NCBI GenBank assembly: GCA_900546635.1
Contig: URDS01000051.1
Coordinates: 1-16,914 of the forward strand
Direction: 5' to 3'
From: an uncultured Eubacteriales bacterium
GTDB lineage: Bacteria; Bacillota; Clostridia; Oscillospirales; CAG-272
Length of the DNA: 16,914 bases
A program made the position numbers and the translations under genes. The number at the start of each line of letters is the position of its first letter. The stretch's first letter is position 1. Below, piece after piece: positions 6,173 through 15,072 of this stretch. The notes under the pieces are model-generated. The model had not been told where the DNA came from and did no database searches. It was given only the letters and a program-made list of their open reading frames with translations.

Positions 6173-8317
6173 ATGCAAAAAAAGTGGATGATTCAGGGCC
6201 GGCGGACCCCTGCCGCAGAAGAACTGGCAAAAAAGCTGAACATCGGCGCGCTGACAGCGGGACTGCTGATGAACCGCGGGTACGCCGATCCCGAAAGCGC
6301 ACTGCGTTTTCTCCGCATGGAGGAGGAAATGCTGCACTCTCCGAATCTGCTCTGCGACATGGACCGCGCCGTTTCGCGGATTTCTGAAGCGCTGAGAAAA
6401 AACGAGCGCATTGTAATCTACGGCGACTATGACGTGGACGGCGTGACCTCGGTCAGTATCCTGTACCTGTATCTGAAAGGACTGAACGCCGATGTGGATT
6501 ATTACATACCCAACCGCATCGGCGAGGGCTACGGCATGAGCGAGGGCTCCATCGACAAGCTGATCGACGGCGGCGCGCGGCTGATCGTCACCGTGGATAC
6601 CGGCATCACGGCCAACAAAGAGATCGACCACGCGCGCGCGCGGGGCGTCGATGTAGTTGTAACCGATCACCACGAATGCCACGGAGATCTGCCCGCCGCG
6701 GCCGCGGTCGTCAATCCGCGCCGCAGCGACTGCGCCTATCCGTTCAAGGAGCTTGCCGGCGTCGGCGTCGTATTTAAGCTGCTCTGCGCGTTTGAAGCGG
6801 CGCACGCCGGAATTTCCGAGCAGGAAGCGGTACGCCGCATCTGCGCGGAATACGCGGATCTCGTCGCCATCGGAACGATTGCCGACGTTATGCCGATCAA
6901 GGACGAAAACCGGCTGATCGTGGCCTACGGCCTGCGTCAGATCGAAAAATCCCGCCGTGTTGGACTGCGCGCGCTGATCGAAGCGGTCACGCGACGCCCG
7001 GACGGCAGCCGCGCGCCGAAAGCGCCGAAAATCACGTCCAGCTTTATCGGATTTACACTGGCGCCCCGCATCAACGCCGCGGGACGCATCAGCAGCGCGG
7101 GCGTCGCCGTCGAACTGTTTTTGACCGATTCCGAGACGCGGGCAGACGAACTTGCCGCGCGGCTGTGCGATGTCAACCGGGAACGGCAGACCGAGGAAAA
7201 CCGGATCGCCGGGGAAGCCTATGCGATCATCGAAGCGCAGCACGACTTCGCAAACGACCCGGTTATCGTGCTGGAGGCGGACAACTGGCACCACGGCGTG
7301 ATCGGAATCGTCGCCTCGCGCATCACGGAGAAGTTCGGTCTGCCGTCGATTTTGATTTCCTTTGACGGCGCGAAAAGCGAGGGCGGCGCCGAAATCGGAA
7401 AAGGCAGCGGCCGGAGCGTCAAGGGGCTGAATCTGGTGGATGCGCTTGTGGACTGCGGCGACCTGCTTGAAAAATACGGCGGACACGAGCTTGCGGCCGG
7501 ACTCAGCATCCGGCGAAAAAACATCGCCGCCTTCCGCGAGCGGATCAACGCCTATGCGCGAACCCATATTTCAGGGGACGGTCTGGTGCCCGCGCTTGAC
7601 GCCGACTTTGAAATCGGCATTGACGAGGTCACCATTGAAAACGCGGAGCAAATCCGACTGCTGGAACCGTTCGGCGTTTCCAACCCGGTTCCCTCTTTTG
7701 TGCTGAAAAACGTGCGGGTTTTGGAGGCGCTGCCGATCAGCATGGGGCGGCATACCAAGCTTTTGCTCGAACAGGCCGACGGCCGGCCGATGACCGCCAT
7801 GTATTTTTCCCGCTCCCCGAAAGATACGGGCATATACGCGGGCGATCGCGCCGATCTGCTCGCAGGACTTGACATAAACGAGTTCAACGGACAGCGCACG
7901 GCGCAGCTGATTGTGCGCGACGTGCGGCTGTGCGAGGCTGAGACGGCTTTGCTGTCGGCGGCGCGGGCACGGTATGAAGAACTCCGCGGCGGCGCGCCCT
8001 GCGCCGAGGGCGAGGACATTCTGCCCACGCGCGAGGACTTTGCCGCGGTCTATAATTTTATCCGGCGGCAGGTGCGTTTCGGCGAGGACGTGTTCTCCGT
8101 GCGCGAACTGATGCTCCGCGACGAGGCCATCGGCAAAATCGGCTATATCAAGCTCCGCTTTATCTTAAACGTGCTGCTTGAACTCAACATCGCGGGCATC
8201 GAGGAACTCGCGCCCGAAAAATACAGCTTTAAAATCTATTACCAAAACAAACGCGCGGATCTTGAAAAGTCCGCCATCTTAAAAAAACTGCGCGCACAGC
8301 AGAAAAAAACGCTTTGA
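6173..8317 (+). CDS. recJ: Single-stranded-DNA-specific exonuclease RecJ
   Basis: RecJ degrades single-stranded DNA 5' to 3' in RecF-pathway recombination, mismatch repair and base-excision repair. The 714-residue protein has the DHH phosphoesterase core with intact metal-binding motifs: DYDVDG at 85-90, VDTG with Asp142 and TDHHE with DHH at 165-167. The DHHA1 nucleic-acid-binding region follows, with GSGRSVKGLN and the hallmark GGHELAAGLSI, and then an OB-like domain. A C-terminal extension of roughly 130 residues, seen in many Firmicute RecJ proteins, ends in a lysine-rich tail. The ATG has GGGAG ten bases upstream. It opens the seven-gene run and its stop is 11 bases before the start of the Rel gene. 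Confidence 0.97.
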   Translation: MQKKWMIQGRRTPAAEELAKKLNIGALTAGLLMNRGYADPESALRFLRMEEEMLHSPNLLCDMDRAVSRISEALRKNERIVIYGDYDVDGVTSVSILYLYLKGLNADVDYYIPNRIGEGYGMSEGSIDKLIDGGARLIVTVDTGITANKEIDHARARGVDVVVTDHHECHGDLPAAAAVVNPRRSDCAYPFKELAGVGVVFKLLCAFEAAHAGISEQEAVRRICAEYADLVAIGTIADVMPIKDENRLIVAYGLRQIEKSRRVGLRALIEAVTRRPDGSRAPKAPKITSSFIGFTLAPRINAAGRISSAGVAVELFLTDSETRADELAARLCDVNRERQTEENRIAGEAYAIIEAQHDFANDPVIVLEADNWHHGVIGIVASRITEKFGLPSILISFDGAKSEGGAEIGKGSGRSVKGLNLVDALVDCGDLLEKYGGHELAAGLSIRRKNIAAFRERINAYARTHISGDGLVPALDADFEIGIDEVTIENAEQIRLLEPFGVSNPVPSFVLKNVRVLEALPISMGRHTKLLLEQADGRPMTAMYFSRSPKDTGIYAGDRADLLAGLDINEFNGQRTAQLIVRDVRLCEAETALLSAARARYEELRGGAPCAEGEDILPTREDFAAVYNFIRRQVRFGEDVFSVRELMLRDEAIGKIGYIKLRFILNVLLELNIAGIEELAPEKYSFKIYYQNKRADLEKSAILKKLRAQQKKTL

Positions 8318-8328
8318 AAGGTTTTCCC

Positions 8329-10530
8329 ATGTGTACCGATTTTTCCTCCCTGCTCTCTCTGCTTGAGAGCAGCGGCAGAAATTACAATAAAGAAAAAATC
8401 AAATCCGCATACGACTATGCGGAGGAGATGCACCGCGGTCAGCTTCGCCTGAGCGGCGAGCCGTATATTTCGCATCCGCTGGCGGTGGCGGAGATCGTCG
8501 TCGGACTCGGACTCGACACCGACTCGGTCTGCGCAGCCCTGCTGCACGACACGGTGGAGGACTGCGCGGACAAAACGAATCTGGACGCGCTCCGCACGCG
8601 CTTCGGCGCCGATGTCGCCATGCTTGTGGACGGGCTGACCAAGCTTGTGCAGATCGACGTGCAGGACAAAGAAGAAGCCAACATCGAGAACATCCGCAAG
8701 ATGCTGCTCGCGATGTCCAAGGATATCCGCGTCATTTTCATCAAGCTCTGCGACCGGCTGCACAACATGCGCACGCTCGGCGCAAAACCGGAGGAGCGCC
8801 GGCGCGCCATCGCGCTTGAAACCATGTACATCTACGCGCCGCTGGCGCACAGACTCGGTATCAGCTTCATCAAGCAGGAGCTTGAAAATCTGAGTCTGTC
8901 CTACCTCGACCCCATCGGCTATGAAGAAGTCAAAAACCGCATCGAGGAGCGCTACGGACAGTCGCGGGATCTGCTTGCGGAGGCCAAGGACAGCATTGCG
9001 AAAAAACTGACCGAAAACGGCATCCACTTTGAACTGACCGGGCGCATCAAGTCCATTTTCTCGCTCTACAACAAGATGTACAACCACAACAAAAGCTTCG
9101 ATCAGATCTACGATTTCTACGCGCTGCGCATCATTGTGGATACCGAACTCGAATGCTACACCGCGCTCGGCATCATCCATGAGATGTTCCGCTCGATCCC
9201 GGGACGCTTTAAGGATTATATCTCCAACCCGAAGCCGAATATGTACCGCTCGCTGCACACCAGCGTGATGAGCGGAAGCGGCATTCCGTTCGAGGTGCAG
9301 ATCCGCACGCATGAAATGCATCAGATCGCCGAATTCGGTATTGCCGCGCACTGGAAATACAAATCGGGCGAGAAAGCGGACGAGAGCATAGACGAAAAGC
9401 TCAAATGGGTCTCCCGTCTGTTTGAGATCGAGGACGACACGCGCGATCCGGACGAATTTCTGAACGCGTTCAAAATTGATATTTTTCGGGACGAAACCTT
9501 TGTGTTCACGCCGCGCGGGGACGTTATTGTCCTGCCGCAGGGCTCGACGACCATCGACTTCGCCTATGCGATCCATTCCGCGATCGGCAACAAAATGATC
9601 GGCGCGAAAATCAACGGCATGATCGTCCCGATCGACAGAGAACCGCAGACCGGAGACATTGTGGAAATCCTGACCTCCTCCGCGTCCAAGGGGCCGAGCC
9701 GCGACTGGCTCGGCATCGTCAAAACCGGCGACGCGCGCAGTAAAATCCGCCAGTGGTTCAAAAAAGAAAAGCGAACCGAAAACATCATGCTCGGCAAAAA
9801 CGAGATCGAACGCGAATTTCGCCGGTTCGGCCGCGCCTATACCGAGGAACAGCAGGCTGAAATCGTTGCAAACGTCGCGCGGCGCATCGGTATGCAGGAC
9901 ACCGACGATCTCTACAACATGCTGGGGTACGGCGGTATGCCGCTGTCCAAAATTTCCGCCAAGCTGCGCGACGAATTTGACCGCGTCGTACGCGAGCCCC
10001 AGACCGAACTGCACCCGGAGGAAATCAAGCTGACCGGAAGCCGGCAGATGAAAGCCACCGGCGGCGTAATCGTGGACGGGGAGGACGGCTGCGTGACCAA
10101 ATTTGCGCGCTGCTGCAATCCGCTCCCCGGCGACAATATCATCGGATTTATCACGCGGGGCTACGGCGTTTCGATCCACAAGATCGACTGTCAAAACGTT
10201 CTTCGCGGCCAGGCCGACCCCGAACAACGCGACCGCTTTATCAACGCGCATTGGACATACGGAAGCGCCGATGAGGGCGCGGGCGGCCTTTATGAATCGC
10301 TGATTACGGTCACGGCCGAAAGCAGCATTTCCCTGCTCGCCGACATCACGGCGGCGCTGGCCGATATGAAGGTCTCGCTGCTCGGCATCAACACCCAGAA
10401 AAAAGGCAGCGACATGATGCTCGTCAACCTCACCGTAGGCTGTAAAAATATCGGACATTACAATTCCATCGTCTCCCGCCTGAAAAGCGTTCGGAGCGTC
10501 ATTTCGGTCTCGCGGGGTATCGGCAGATGA
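8329..10530 (+). CDS. relA: Bifunctional (p)ppGpp synthetase/hydrolase, RelA/SpoT family
   Basis: Makes (p)ppGpp from ATP and GTP/GDP during starvation and hydrolyses it otherwise. The order is standard for the 733 residues: an HD hydrolase domain with His49, HDTVED at 73-78 and Asp142; a synthetase domain with GRIKSIFSLYNKM (238-250), RFKD at 293-296 and the EVQIRT strand; a TGS domain at about 388-448; a helical and zinc-finger-like region with Cys595-Cys596 (ARCCNPLPGD); and a C-terminal ACT domain (about 656-733). Both HD residues and the RxKD (not ExDD) synthetase motif point to a bifunctional enzyme. The ATG at 8329 is preferred over an in-frame TTG at 8314 because GAAAGG sits seven bases before it. 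The stop overlaps dtd as ATGA. Confidence 0.97.
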   Translation: MCTDFSSLLSLLESSGRNYNKEKIKSAYDYAEEMHRGQLRLSGEPYISHPLAVAEIVVGLGLDTDSVCAALLHDTVEDCADKTNLDALRTRFGADVAMLVDGLTKLVQIDVQDKEEANIENIRKMLLAMSKDIRVIFIKLCDRLHNMRTLGAKPEERRRAIALETMYIYAPLAHRLGISFIKQELENLSLSYLDPIGYEEVKNRIEERYGQSRDLLAEAKDSIAKKLTENGIHFELTGRIKSIFSLYNKMYNHNKSFDQIYDFYALRIIVDTELECYTALGIIHEMFRSIPGRFKDYISNPKPNMYRSLHTSVMSGSGIPFEVQIRTHEMHQIAEFGIAAHWKYKSGEKADESIDEKLKWVSRLFEIEDDTRDPDEFLNAFKIDIFRDETFVFTPRGDVIVLPQGSTTIDFAYAIHSAIGNKMIGAKINGMIVPIDREPQTGDIVEILTSSASKGPSRDWLGIVKTGDARSKIRQWFKKEKRTENIMLGKNEIEREFRRFGRAYTEEQQAEIVANVARRIGMQDTDDLYNMLGYGGMPLSKISAKLRDEFDRVVREPQTELHPEEIKLTGSRQMKATGGVIVDGEDGCVTKFARCCNPLPGDNIIGFITRGYGVSIHKIDCQNVLRGQADPEQRDRFINAHWTYGSADEGAGGLYESLITVTAESSISLLADITAALADMKVSLLGINTQKKGSDMMLVNLTVGCKNIGHYNSIVSRLKSVRSVISVSRGIGR

Positions 10531-10994
10531 CCGCGGTGGTTCAGCGCGCCGCGTCCGCTTCGGTCACGGCGGAAAACCGCGCGGTCGGGCGCTGCGGCCG
10601 CGGGCTGCTTGTTCTGCTGGGCGTATGCGCGGGCGACGCCGAAGCGGACGCCGCCGTCTTGGCAAAGAAAATCGCCGCGCTGCGCATCTTTCCCGACGAT
10701 GCGGGAAAGATGAACCGCTCGGTGTCCGACATCGGCGGCGAAATCCTGGTCGTATCGAATTTTACGCTTGCGGCCGACGTATCGCACGGCGCCCGTCCCT
10801 CCTTTTCAAAAGCCGCACCGCCTGATGAAGCCGAGGCGCTGTATCTGCGTTTCTGCTCGCTGCTGCGCGGCTCCGGCCTTTCGGTCGAAACCGGCAGGTT
10901 CGGCGCGCACATGCGCATTTCGCTGGAGGCGGACGGACCGGTCACAATACTGATGGATTCAAGGATTTGGAAAAAGCATGATTCTGAAAATTGA
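10527..10994 (+). CDS. dtd: D-aminoacyl-tRNA deacylase
   Basis: Removes D-amino acids (and glycine from mischarged tRNA-Ala) from tRNA, working as a homodimer through RNA-based catalysis. The 155-residue protein matches family length and shows both signature regions: SNFTLAADVSHGARPSF at 77-93 with Thr80, and GRFGAHMRISLEADGPVT at 123-140 with the Gly-cis-Pro pair. Two positions differ from the common form: SQFT reads SNFT, and the N of the NxGP motif reads A. The start codon overlaps the Rel stop (ATGA), and its end overlaps hemZ by 17 bases. The rel-dtd pairing is common in Firmicutes. Confidence 0.95.
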   Translation: MTAVVQRAASASVTAENRAVGRCGRGLLVLLGVCAGDAEADAAVLAKKIAALRIFPDDAGKMNRSVSDIGGEILVVSNFTLAADVSHGARPSFSKAAPPDEAEALYLRFCSLLRGSGLSVETGRFGAHMRISLEADGPVTILMDSRIWKKHDSEN

Positions 10995-12486
10995 CGGAGA
11001 TCTCAATCCATATTACGCGCAGACGCTCTGCCTGATTTATTTTCCCGGCGAGAAGTTCGGCGCCGCCGAAGCCGACCGCGCAGACGCGCCGAGAGCGGAT
11101 ATTCTCGTGCGCGAGCGCGAGGACGGCGTTTATTCGAGCGTACAGCTTTGCTGCGGGGACAAAAAGGGATTTGGCGAGAGCTTTGTCGCCTATTCCGAAC
11201 TGTTTCCGCGCGGGCGGGTCAAAAAAATCGCCTCCGGTCACGCCATGACCCTTGCCGCAAAAGAACTTTTCGGCTACATTTCGCCGTGGGGCGTGCTGAC
11301 CGGCGTGCGGCCGGCAAAGGTCGCCGCGCAGTATCTTGTAAACGGTCTCGGCGTTATGAAAACCCGCAAGCTGCTCGCGGGCGAATATTTTCTCAATCCC
11401 AAAAAGGCGTTTTTGGCCACATCGGTCGCGCAGACCGAGCTTCGGCTCACGCGCGGCCTGCCCGACAATCTGTGCAGCGTGTATATTTCGGTGCCCTTCT
11501 GTCCGACGCGCTGCGCCTACTGCTCCTTCGTCTCGGCGTCGCACAAAATGCTCTCTCTGCTCGACGATTACCTTGCGCGCCTTGTCGAGGACGTGCGCCG
11601 TACCTTTTCGCTGATCGAAAAGCTCGGTCTTTCGCCCGCCTCGGTGTATATCGGCGGCGGCACGCCGACAACGCTCGACGCGCGGCAGCTTGAAACCCTG
11701 CTCTCCTCCGTCGCCGAAAGCACGGACATTTCCAAACTGATGGAATTTACGCTGGAGGCGGGGCGTCCGGACACCATTACATCCGAAAAACTTGCCGCTG
11801 CAAAGCGATACGGCGTGACTCGAATCAGCGTCAACCCGCAGTCGCTGTCCGACGGGGTGCTCCAAACGATCGGCAGACGGCACACGGTCGAAGATTTTTA
11901 CCGCGCCTATGCGCAGGCGGCGGCCAGCGGCATCCGGGAGATCAACACCGATCTGATTGTCGGTCTGCCGGGCGACGATTTCAAGACCTTTTCGCTGTCG
12001 CTCGACAAGATCATTTCGCTCGCGCCCGCAAACATCACCGTGCATGCGTTCTGCTTCAAGCGCGCCGCGGATATGAGCCGTCCCGCGGGCGCGCTCTACA
12101 GCCCCGACGCGCAGACCGCCGCAAAATGCATTCAATATTCGCAACTGATGCTTGCAAACGCCGCGTACAAGCCATACTATATGTACCGCCAGAAAAACGC
12201 GGTCGGGAACCTCGAAAACGTAGGCTTTTCCACCGCGGGGCACGAATGTATGTACAACATCTTCATGATGGAGGAAATGCATTCGATCTTCGGCGTCGGC
12301 GCGGGCGCCGTCACAAAGCTGGTTCAAAGCGGTCTGTCCGGCACGGAAAACCGCATTCGGCGCATATTTGCACCGAAATATCCATACGAATATTTAAGAG
12401 ATATTGAAAAAATCCGCTGCGGCGTCCCGGCGCGCGGCGTCCCCTCCTATGAAGAGCGGGTATTTGAATTTTTCCGAGGGGAGTGA
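10978..12486 (+). CDS. hemZ: Coproporphyrinogen dehydrogenase-like radical SAM enzyme HemZ
   Basis: A 502-residue member of the HemN/HemZ family, whose members oxidatively decarboxylate coproporphyrinogen III without oxygen. The N-terminal 165 residues are the HemZ-type extension. The radical SAM core then begins with VPFCPTRCAYC, placing the iron-sulfur cluster cysteines at 175, 179 and 182 (Cx3Cx2C), followed by YIGGGTPTTL for SAM binding. Length and the N-terminal extension fit HemZ better than HemN or HemW. No other haem gene is in the window, so its substrate in this organism is an assumption; HemZ is often kept by clostridia with incomplete haem pathways. It starts inside dtd and ends four bases before the next start codon. 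Confidence 0.9.
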   Translation: MILKIDGDLNPYYAQTLCLIYFPGEKFGAAEADRADAPRADILVREREDGVYSSVQLCCGDKKGFGESFVAYSELFPRGRVKKIASGHAMTLAAKELFGYISPWGVLTGVRPAKVAAQYLVNGLGVMKTRKLLAGEYFLNPKKAFLATSVAQTELRLTRGLPDNLCSVYISVPFCPTRCAYCSFVSASHKMLSLLDDYLARLVEDVRRTFSLIEKLGLSPASVYIGGGTPTTLDARQLETLLSSVAESTDISKLMEFTLEAGRPDTITSEKLAAAKRYGVTRISVNPQSLSDGVLQTIGRRHTVEDFYRAYAQAAASGIREINTDLIVGLPGDDFKTFSLSLDKIISLAPANITVHAFCFKRAADMSRPAGALYSPDAQTAAKCIQYSQLMLANAAYKPYYMYRQKNAVGNLENVGFSTAGHECMYNIFMMEEMHSIFGVGAGAVTKLVQSGLSGTENRIRRIFAPKYPYEYLRDIEKIRCGVPARGVPSYEERVFEFFRGE

Positions 12487-12490
12487 TAGA

Positions 12491-13396
12491 ATGCGGGAAG
12501 CAAAGCTCCGTTTTGACTCCGATGAGGAGATCAAACGCTATATCGCCGACTGCGAAGCGCGGTTTGCCTGCCAGCTTGAAGCGGCCGGCCGGTACGCCGT
12601 TGCGCACGGGCGGGACATTTTGACGCTGTGCGGCCCGACCTGTTCGGGCAAAACGACCGCCGCCGCGCTGCTGAGCAAAACCTTTTCCGATATGGGACGG
12701 CGGCTGCATGTCATATCAATCGACAACTTTTATTACAGCCGCGAATACCTGCGGCTGCGGAGTCTGCGTCAGGGCAAGGGCATCGACTACGACTCGCCCG
12801 ATACCATCGACATCGACTGCTTTGCAAACGCCGTGCGCGCGATCGCCGCGCGCGGACATGTAGAGCTTCCGGTATACGATTTTAAAGAAGGGCGGCGAAC
12901 CTCCGCTCTGCAGATCGAATGCACAAAAGAGGACGTATTTTTGTTTGAGGGCATTCAGGCGGTATACCCCGCGCTCACAAAATACCTCGCGCCTTACGGC
13001 TGCTGCTCGCTGTTCATCTCGGTAGAGCAGTCCCTGCTTGCCGGAACGGCGATCTTCGATCCGCGTGAAATCCGATTTCTGCGCCGGCTTGTGCGGGATT
13101 TTAAATTCCGCGGCGCGGGCGCGCAGTTCACCTTTTCGCTCTGGCCGAGCGTCTGCAAAAACGAGGACGAACACATCTACCCGAATCTTTCCGGATGCCA
13201 TTTCCGCATCGATTCGCTGATGCCCTATGAAATTCAGGTCATCAAGCCCTATGTGCGCTCGATACTCTCCGACCTCGGCGCAAAGGGCGAATACCAAAAT
13301 CAGGCGGATCGGATTCTGCATAAGCTTTCAGCCGTGGAATCCATTGACGAACGCTTTGTGCCGCAAAATTCGGTTTTCCGCGAGTTTATCGGCTGA
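12491..13396 (+). CDS. Uridine kinase-like P-loop nucleoside kinase
   Basis: A 301-residue kinase of the phosphoribulokinase/uridine kinase superfamily, likely phosphorylating a nucleoside such as uridine or cytidine. Walker A reads GPTCSGKT (48-55). Family features follow: SIDNFYY (76-82, catalytic Asp), DYDSPDTID (99-107) and PVYDF (127-131), then the hydrophobic strand ending in FEGIQ. The first 45 residues lie before the P-loop domain. It lacks the long TGS/ThrRS-like N-terminal part found on many clostridial relatives, and it is longer at the C-terminus than the roughly 210-residue canonical Udk. The ATG at 12491 has GAGGGGAG upstream; an in-frame ATG at 12404 would lie deep inside hemZ. 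Exact substrate unknown. Confidence 0.82.
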   Translation: MREAKLRFDSDEEIKRYIADCEARFACQLEAAGRYAVAHGRDILTLCGPTCSGKTTAAALLSKTFSDMGRRLHVISIDNFYYSREYLRLRSLRQGKGIDYDSPDTIDIDCFANAVRAIAARGHVELPVYDFKEGRRTSALQIECTKEDVFLFEGIQAVYPALTKYLAPYGCCSLFISVEQSLLAGTAIFDPREIRFLRRLVRDFKFRGAGAQFTFSLWPSVCKNEDEHIYPNLSGCHFRIDSLMPYEIQVIKPYVRSILSDLGAKGEYQNQADRILHKLSAVESIDERFVPQNSVFREFIG

Positions 13397-13400
13397 CAAC

Positions 13401-13415
13401 GGAGGTTTTTCATTG
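13401..13415 (+). promoter_or_regulatory. Ribosome binding site fixing a TTG start codon
   Basis: GGAGG at 13401-13405 is followed after seven bases by TTG at 13413, in frame with the flippase gene. The next in-frame ATG (13452) is 13 codons in and has no comparable site, while upstream in-frame ATGs lie inside the kinase gene. TTG is therefore the best start. Confidence 0.8.
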
Positions 13416-15062
13416 AATACGACACCAAAACCCGAAAAAAAGAGCACGAAAATGTTTGTCAGCGGCGTACTCATACTGACAATCTCAAACATTCTGGTCA
13501 AGGCCATCGGTCTGCTCTTCAAAATTCCGCTCCATGACTACCTCGGAGACGAGGGCATGGGCTATTTCAACGCCGCCTACACGATCTATACCTGGTTCTA
13601 CATGATTTCCACCGCCGGCCTGCCCGTGGCCATTTCGGTCATGATCTCCAAAAGCCGGGCGCGCGGAAACTTCAATCAGGTGAAAAAGATTCTGAAAATT
13701 TCTCTGATCCTGTTCTTCATCATCGGCGCCGCCGGTATGCTGATTCTGATTTTCGGCTCGCGCTTTTTCGCGGGTCTTATCCGCATGGATCAGTCCTACC
13801 TCTGCATCATCGCCATTGCGCCGACGCTGTTTTTCGTCTGCATCACAAGCGCGTTCCGCGGGTATTTTCAGGGGCACCAGATCATGTGGCCGACCGCGCT
13901 TTCCCAACTGATCGAATCGGCGGGCAAGCTGCTCATCGGCATTCTGCTTGCGGCCTGGTCAATCAAACAGGGGCATCCGCTGCATGTCACGGCCGCCTAC
14001 ACCATCTTCGGGCTTACCGTCGGCGTTCTGGTCGGCATGGTGTTTATCTGGGTGACCAAGCTGTTCTATAAAACCGACGCCGTCAACGCCGAATATATGC
14101 TGCCCAACAGCTATACCATGCCCGCGGGACGGACAAAATCCCTGCTCCGCGAACTGGTGGTCATCGCCATACCGGTGACGCTTTCCTCCTCGGTCATGTC
14201 GCTCGCCAACCTGATCGACCTCATGGTCGTCTCCCGGCGGCTGCAGGACATCGGCCTGACGGCGGAAGCGGCCGCAACGCTCTACGGCAATTACACGACG
14301 CTCGCGGTTCCGATGTTCAATCTGCCGCCCGTCCTGATCTATCCGATCGCCTATTCGCTCGTGCCCATGCTCAGCGCGATCCGCGAGCAGAGAGACTTCG
14401 GGCGTCTTCAGTCGGTAACAAACGCCTCGCTGAAAATCGCCGCGATTCTGTCCATTCCCTGCGCGGTGGGGATGGCGGCGCTCTCCGAGCCGATTTTGAC
14501 GCTGATCTACGGCGCAAAAGACGGCAGCGCGCATATGGCCGCGCCCCTGCTCTCCATTCTCGCCGTTTCCTCTTTCCTCGTCAGTATGCTGGCCATGACC
14601 AACTCGATTTTGCAATCCGCGAAAAAGCAAACCTATCCGCTGATTTCCATGCTGGCCGGCGCCAGCGTGAAAGTGATCGCGAGCTACATCCTGATCGGCA
14701 ATGAAAACATCGGCATCTACGGCGCGCCGATTTCAACCGACATCTGCTACATCATCGTCATGCTGATGAATTTCTATTTCTGCGCGCGGCACGCCGATTT
14801 CCGTCCGAGCATCGGAAAGATTTTTTTCAAGCCTCTGATCGCCGCCGCATGCTGCGGAGCCGGCGCGCTCTTCTCCTACGGACTTTTTATCCGGCTGATC
14901 GGTTCGCAGCGGCTTTCCACGGTGCTGGCCATAGGCGTGGCCGCTCTGATCTATTTTGCCCTCATTCTCCTGACCGGCGCGCTGACCCGTGAGGAATTTG
15001 CCTTTATCCCGAAAGGACAGAAAATTTACGCCCTGCTGCATCGCGCAAGGCTTGTCAAATAG
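13413..15062 (+). CDS. Polysaccharide/lipid II flippase-like membrane protein, SpoVB/YtgP family
   Basis: A 549-residue polytopic membrane protein of the MOP exporter superfamily (PST/MurJ-type). After a short lysine-rich N-terminus it opens with the family-typical FVSGVLILTISNILVK and KIPLHDYLGDEGMGYFNAAYTIY. About 14 hydrophobic segments follow, with RGYFQGHQIMWPTALSQLIE near the middle of the first half, a signature of SpoVB/YtgP proteins. Such proteins move lipid-linked peptidoglycan precursors (YtgP is a Bacillus MurJ) or act in spore cortex formation (SpoVB); the sequence alone does not tell these apart. It starts at TTG, 16 bases after the kinase stop, and ends ten bases before mazG. 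Confidence 0.88.
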   Translation: MNTTPKPEKKSTKMFVSGVLILTISNILVKAIGLLFKIPLHDYLGDEGMGYFNAAYTIYTWFYMISTAGLPVAISVMISKSRARGNFNQVKKILKISLILFFIIGAAGMLILIFGSRFFAGLIRMDQSYLCIIAIAPTLFFVCITSAFRGYFQGHQIMWPTALSQLIESAGKLLIGILLAAWSIKQGHPLHVTAAYTIFGLTVGVLVGMVFIWVTKLFYKTDAVNAEYMLPNSYTMPAGRTKSLLRELVVIAIPVTLSSSVMSLANLIDLMVVSRRLQDIGLTAEAAATLYGNYTTLAVPMFNLPPVLIYPIAYSLVPMLSAIREQRDFGRLQSVTNASLKIAAILSIPCAVGMAALSEPILTLIYGAKDGSAHMAAPLLSILAVSSFLVSMLAMTNSILQSAKKQTYPLISMLAGASVKVIASYILIGNENIGIYGAPISTDICYIIVMLMNFYFCARHADFRPSIGKIFFKPLIAAACCGAGALFSYGLFIRLIGSQRLSTVLAIGVAALIYFALILLTGALTREEFAFIPKGQKIYALLHRARLVK

Positions 15063-15072
15063 AGGAACAGAC

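Noticed and set aside
6170..7567. 465-codon minus-strand open frame opposite recJ
   Set aside because: Shadow of the RecJ gene in GC-rich DNA; no domain, and RecJ motifs on the plus strand are complete.
8239..10458. 739-codon minus-strand open frame opposite the Rel gene
   Set aside because: Long only because of GC bias at codon positions; the plus-strand protein has all RelA/SpoT domains.
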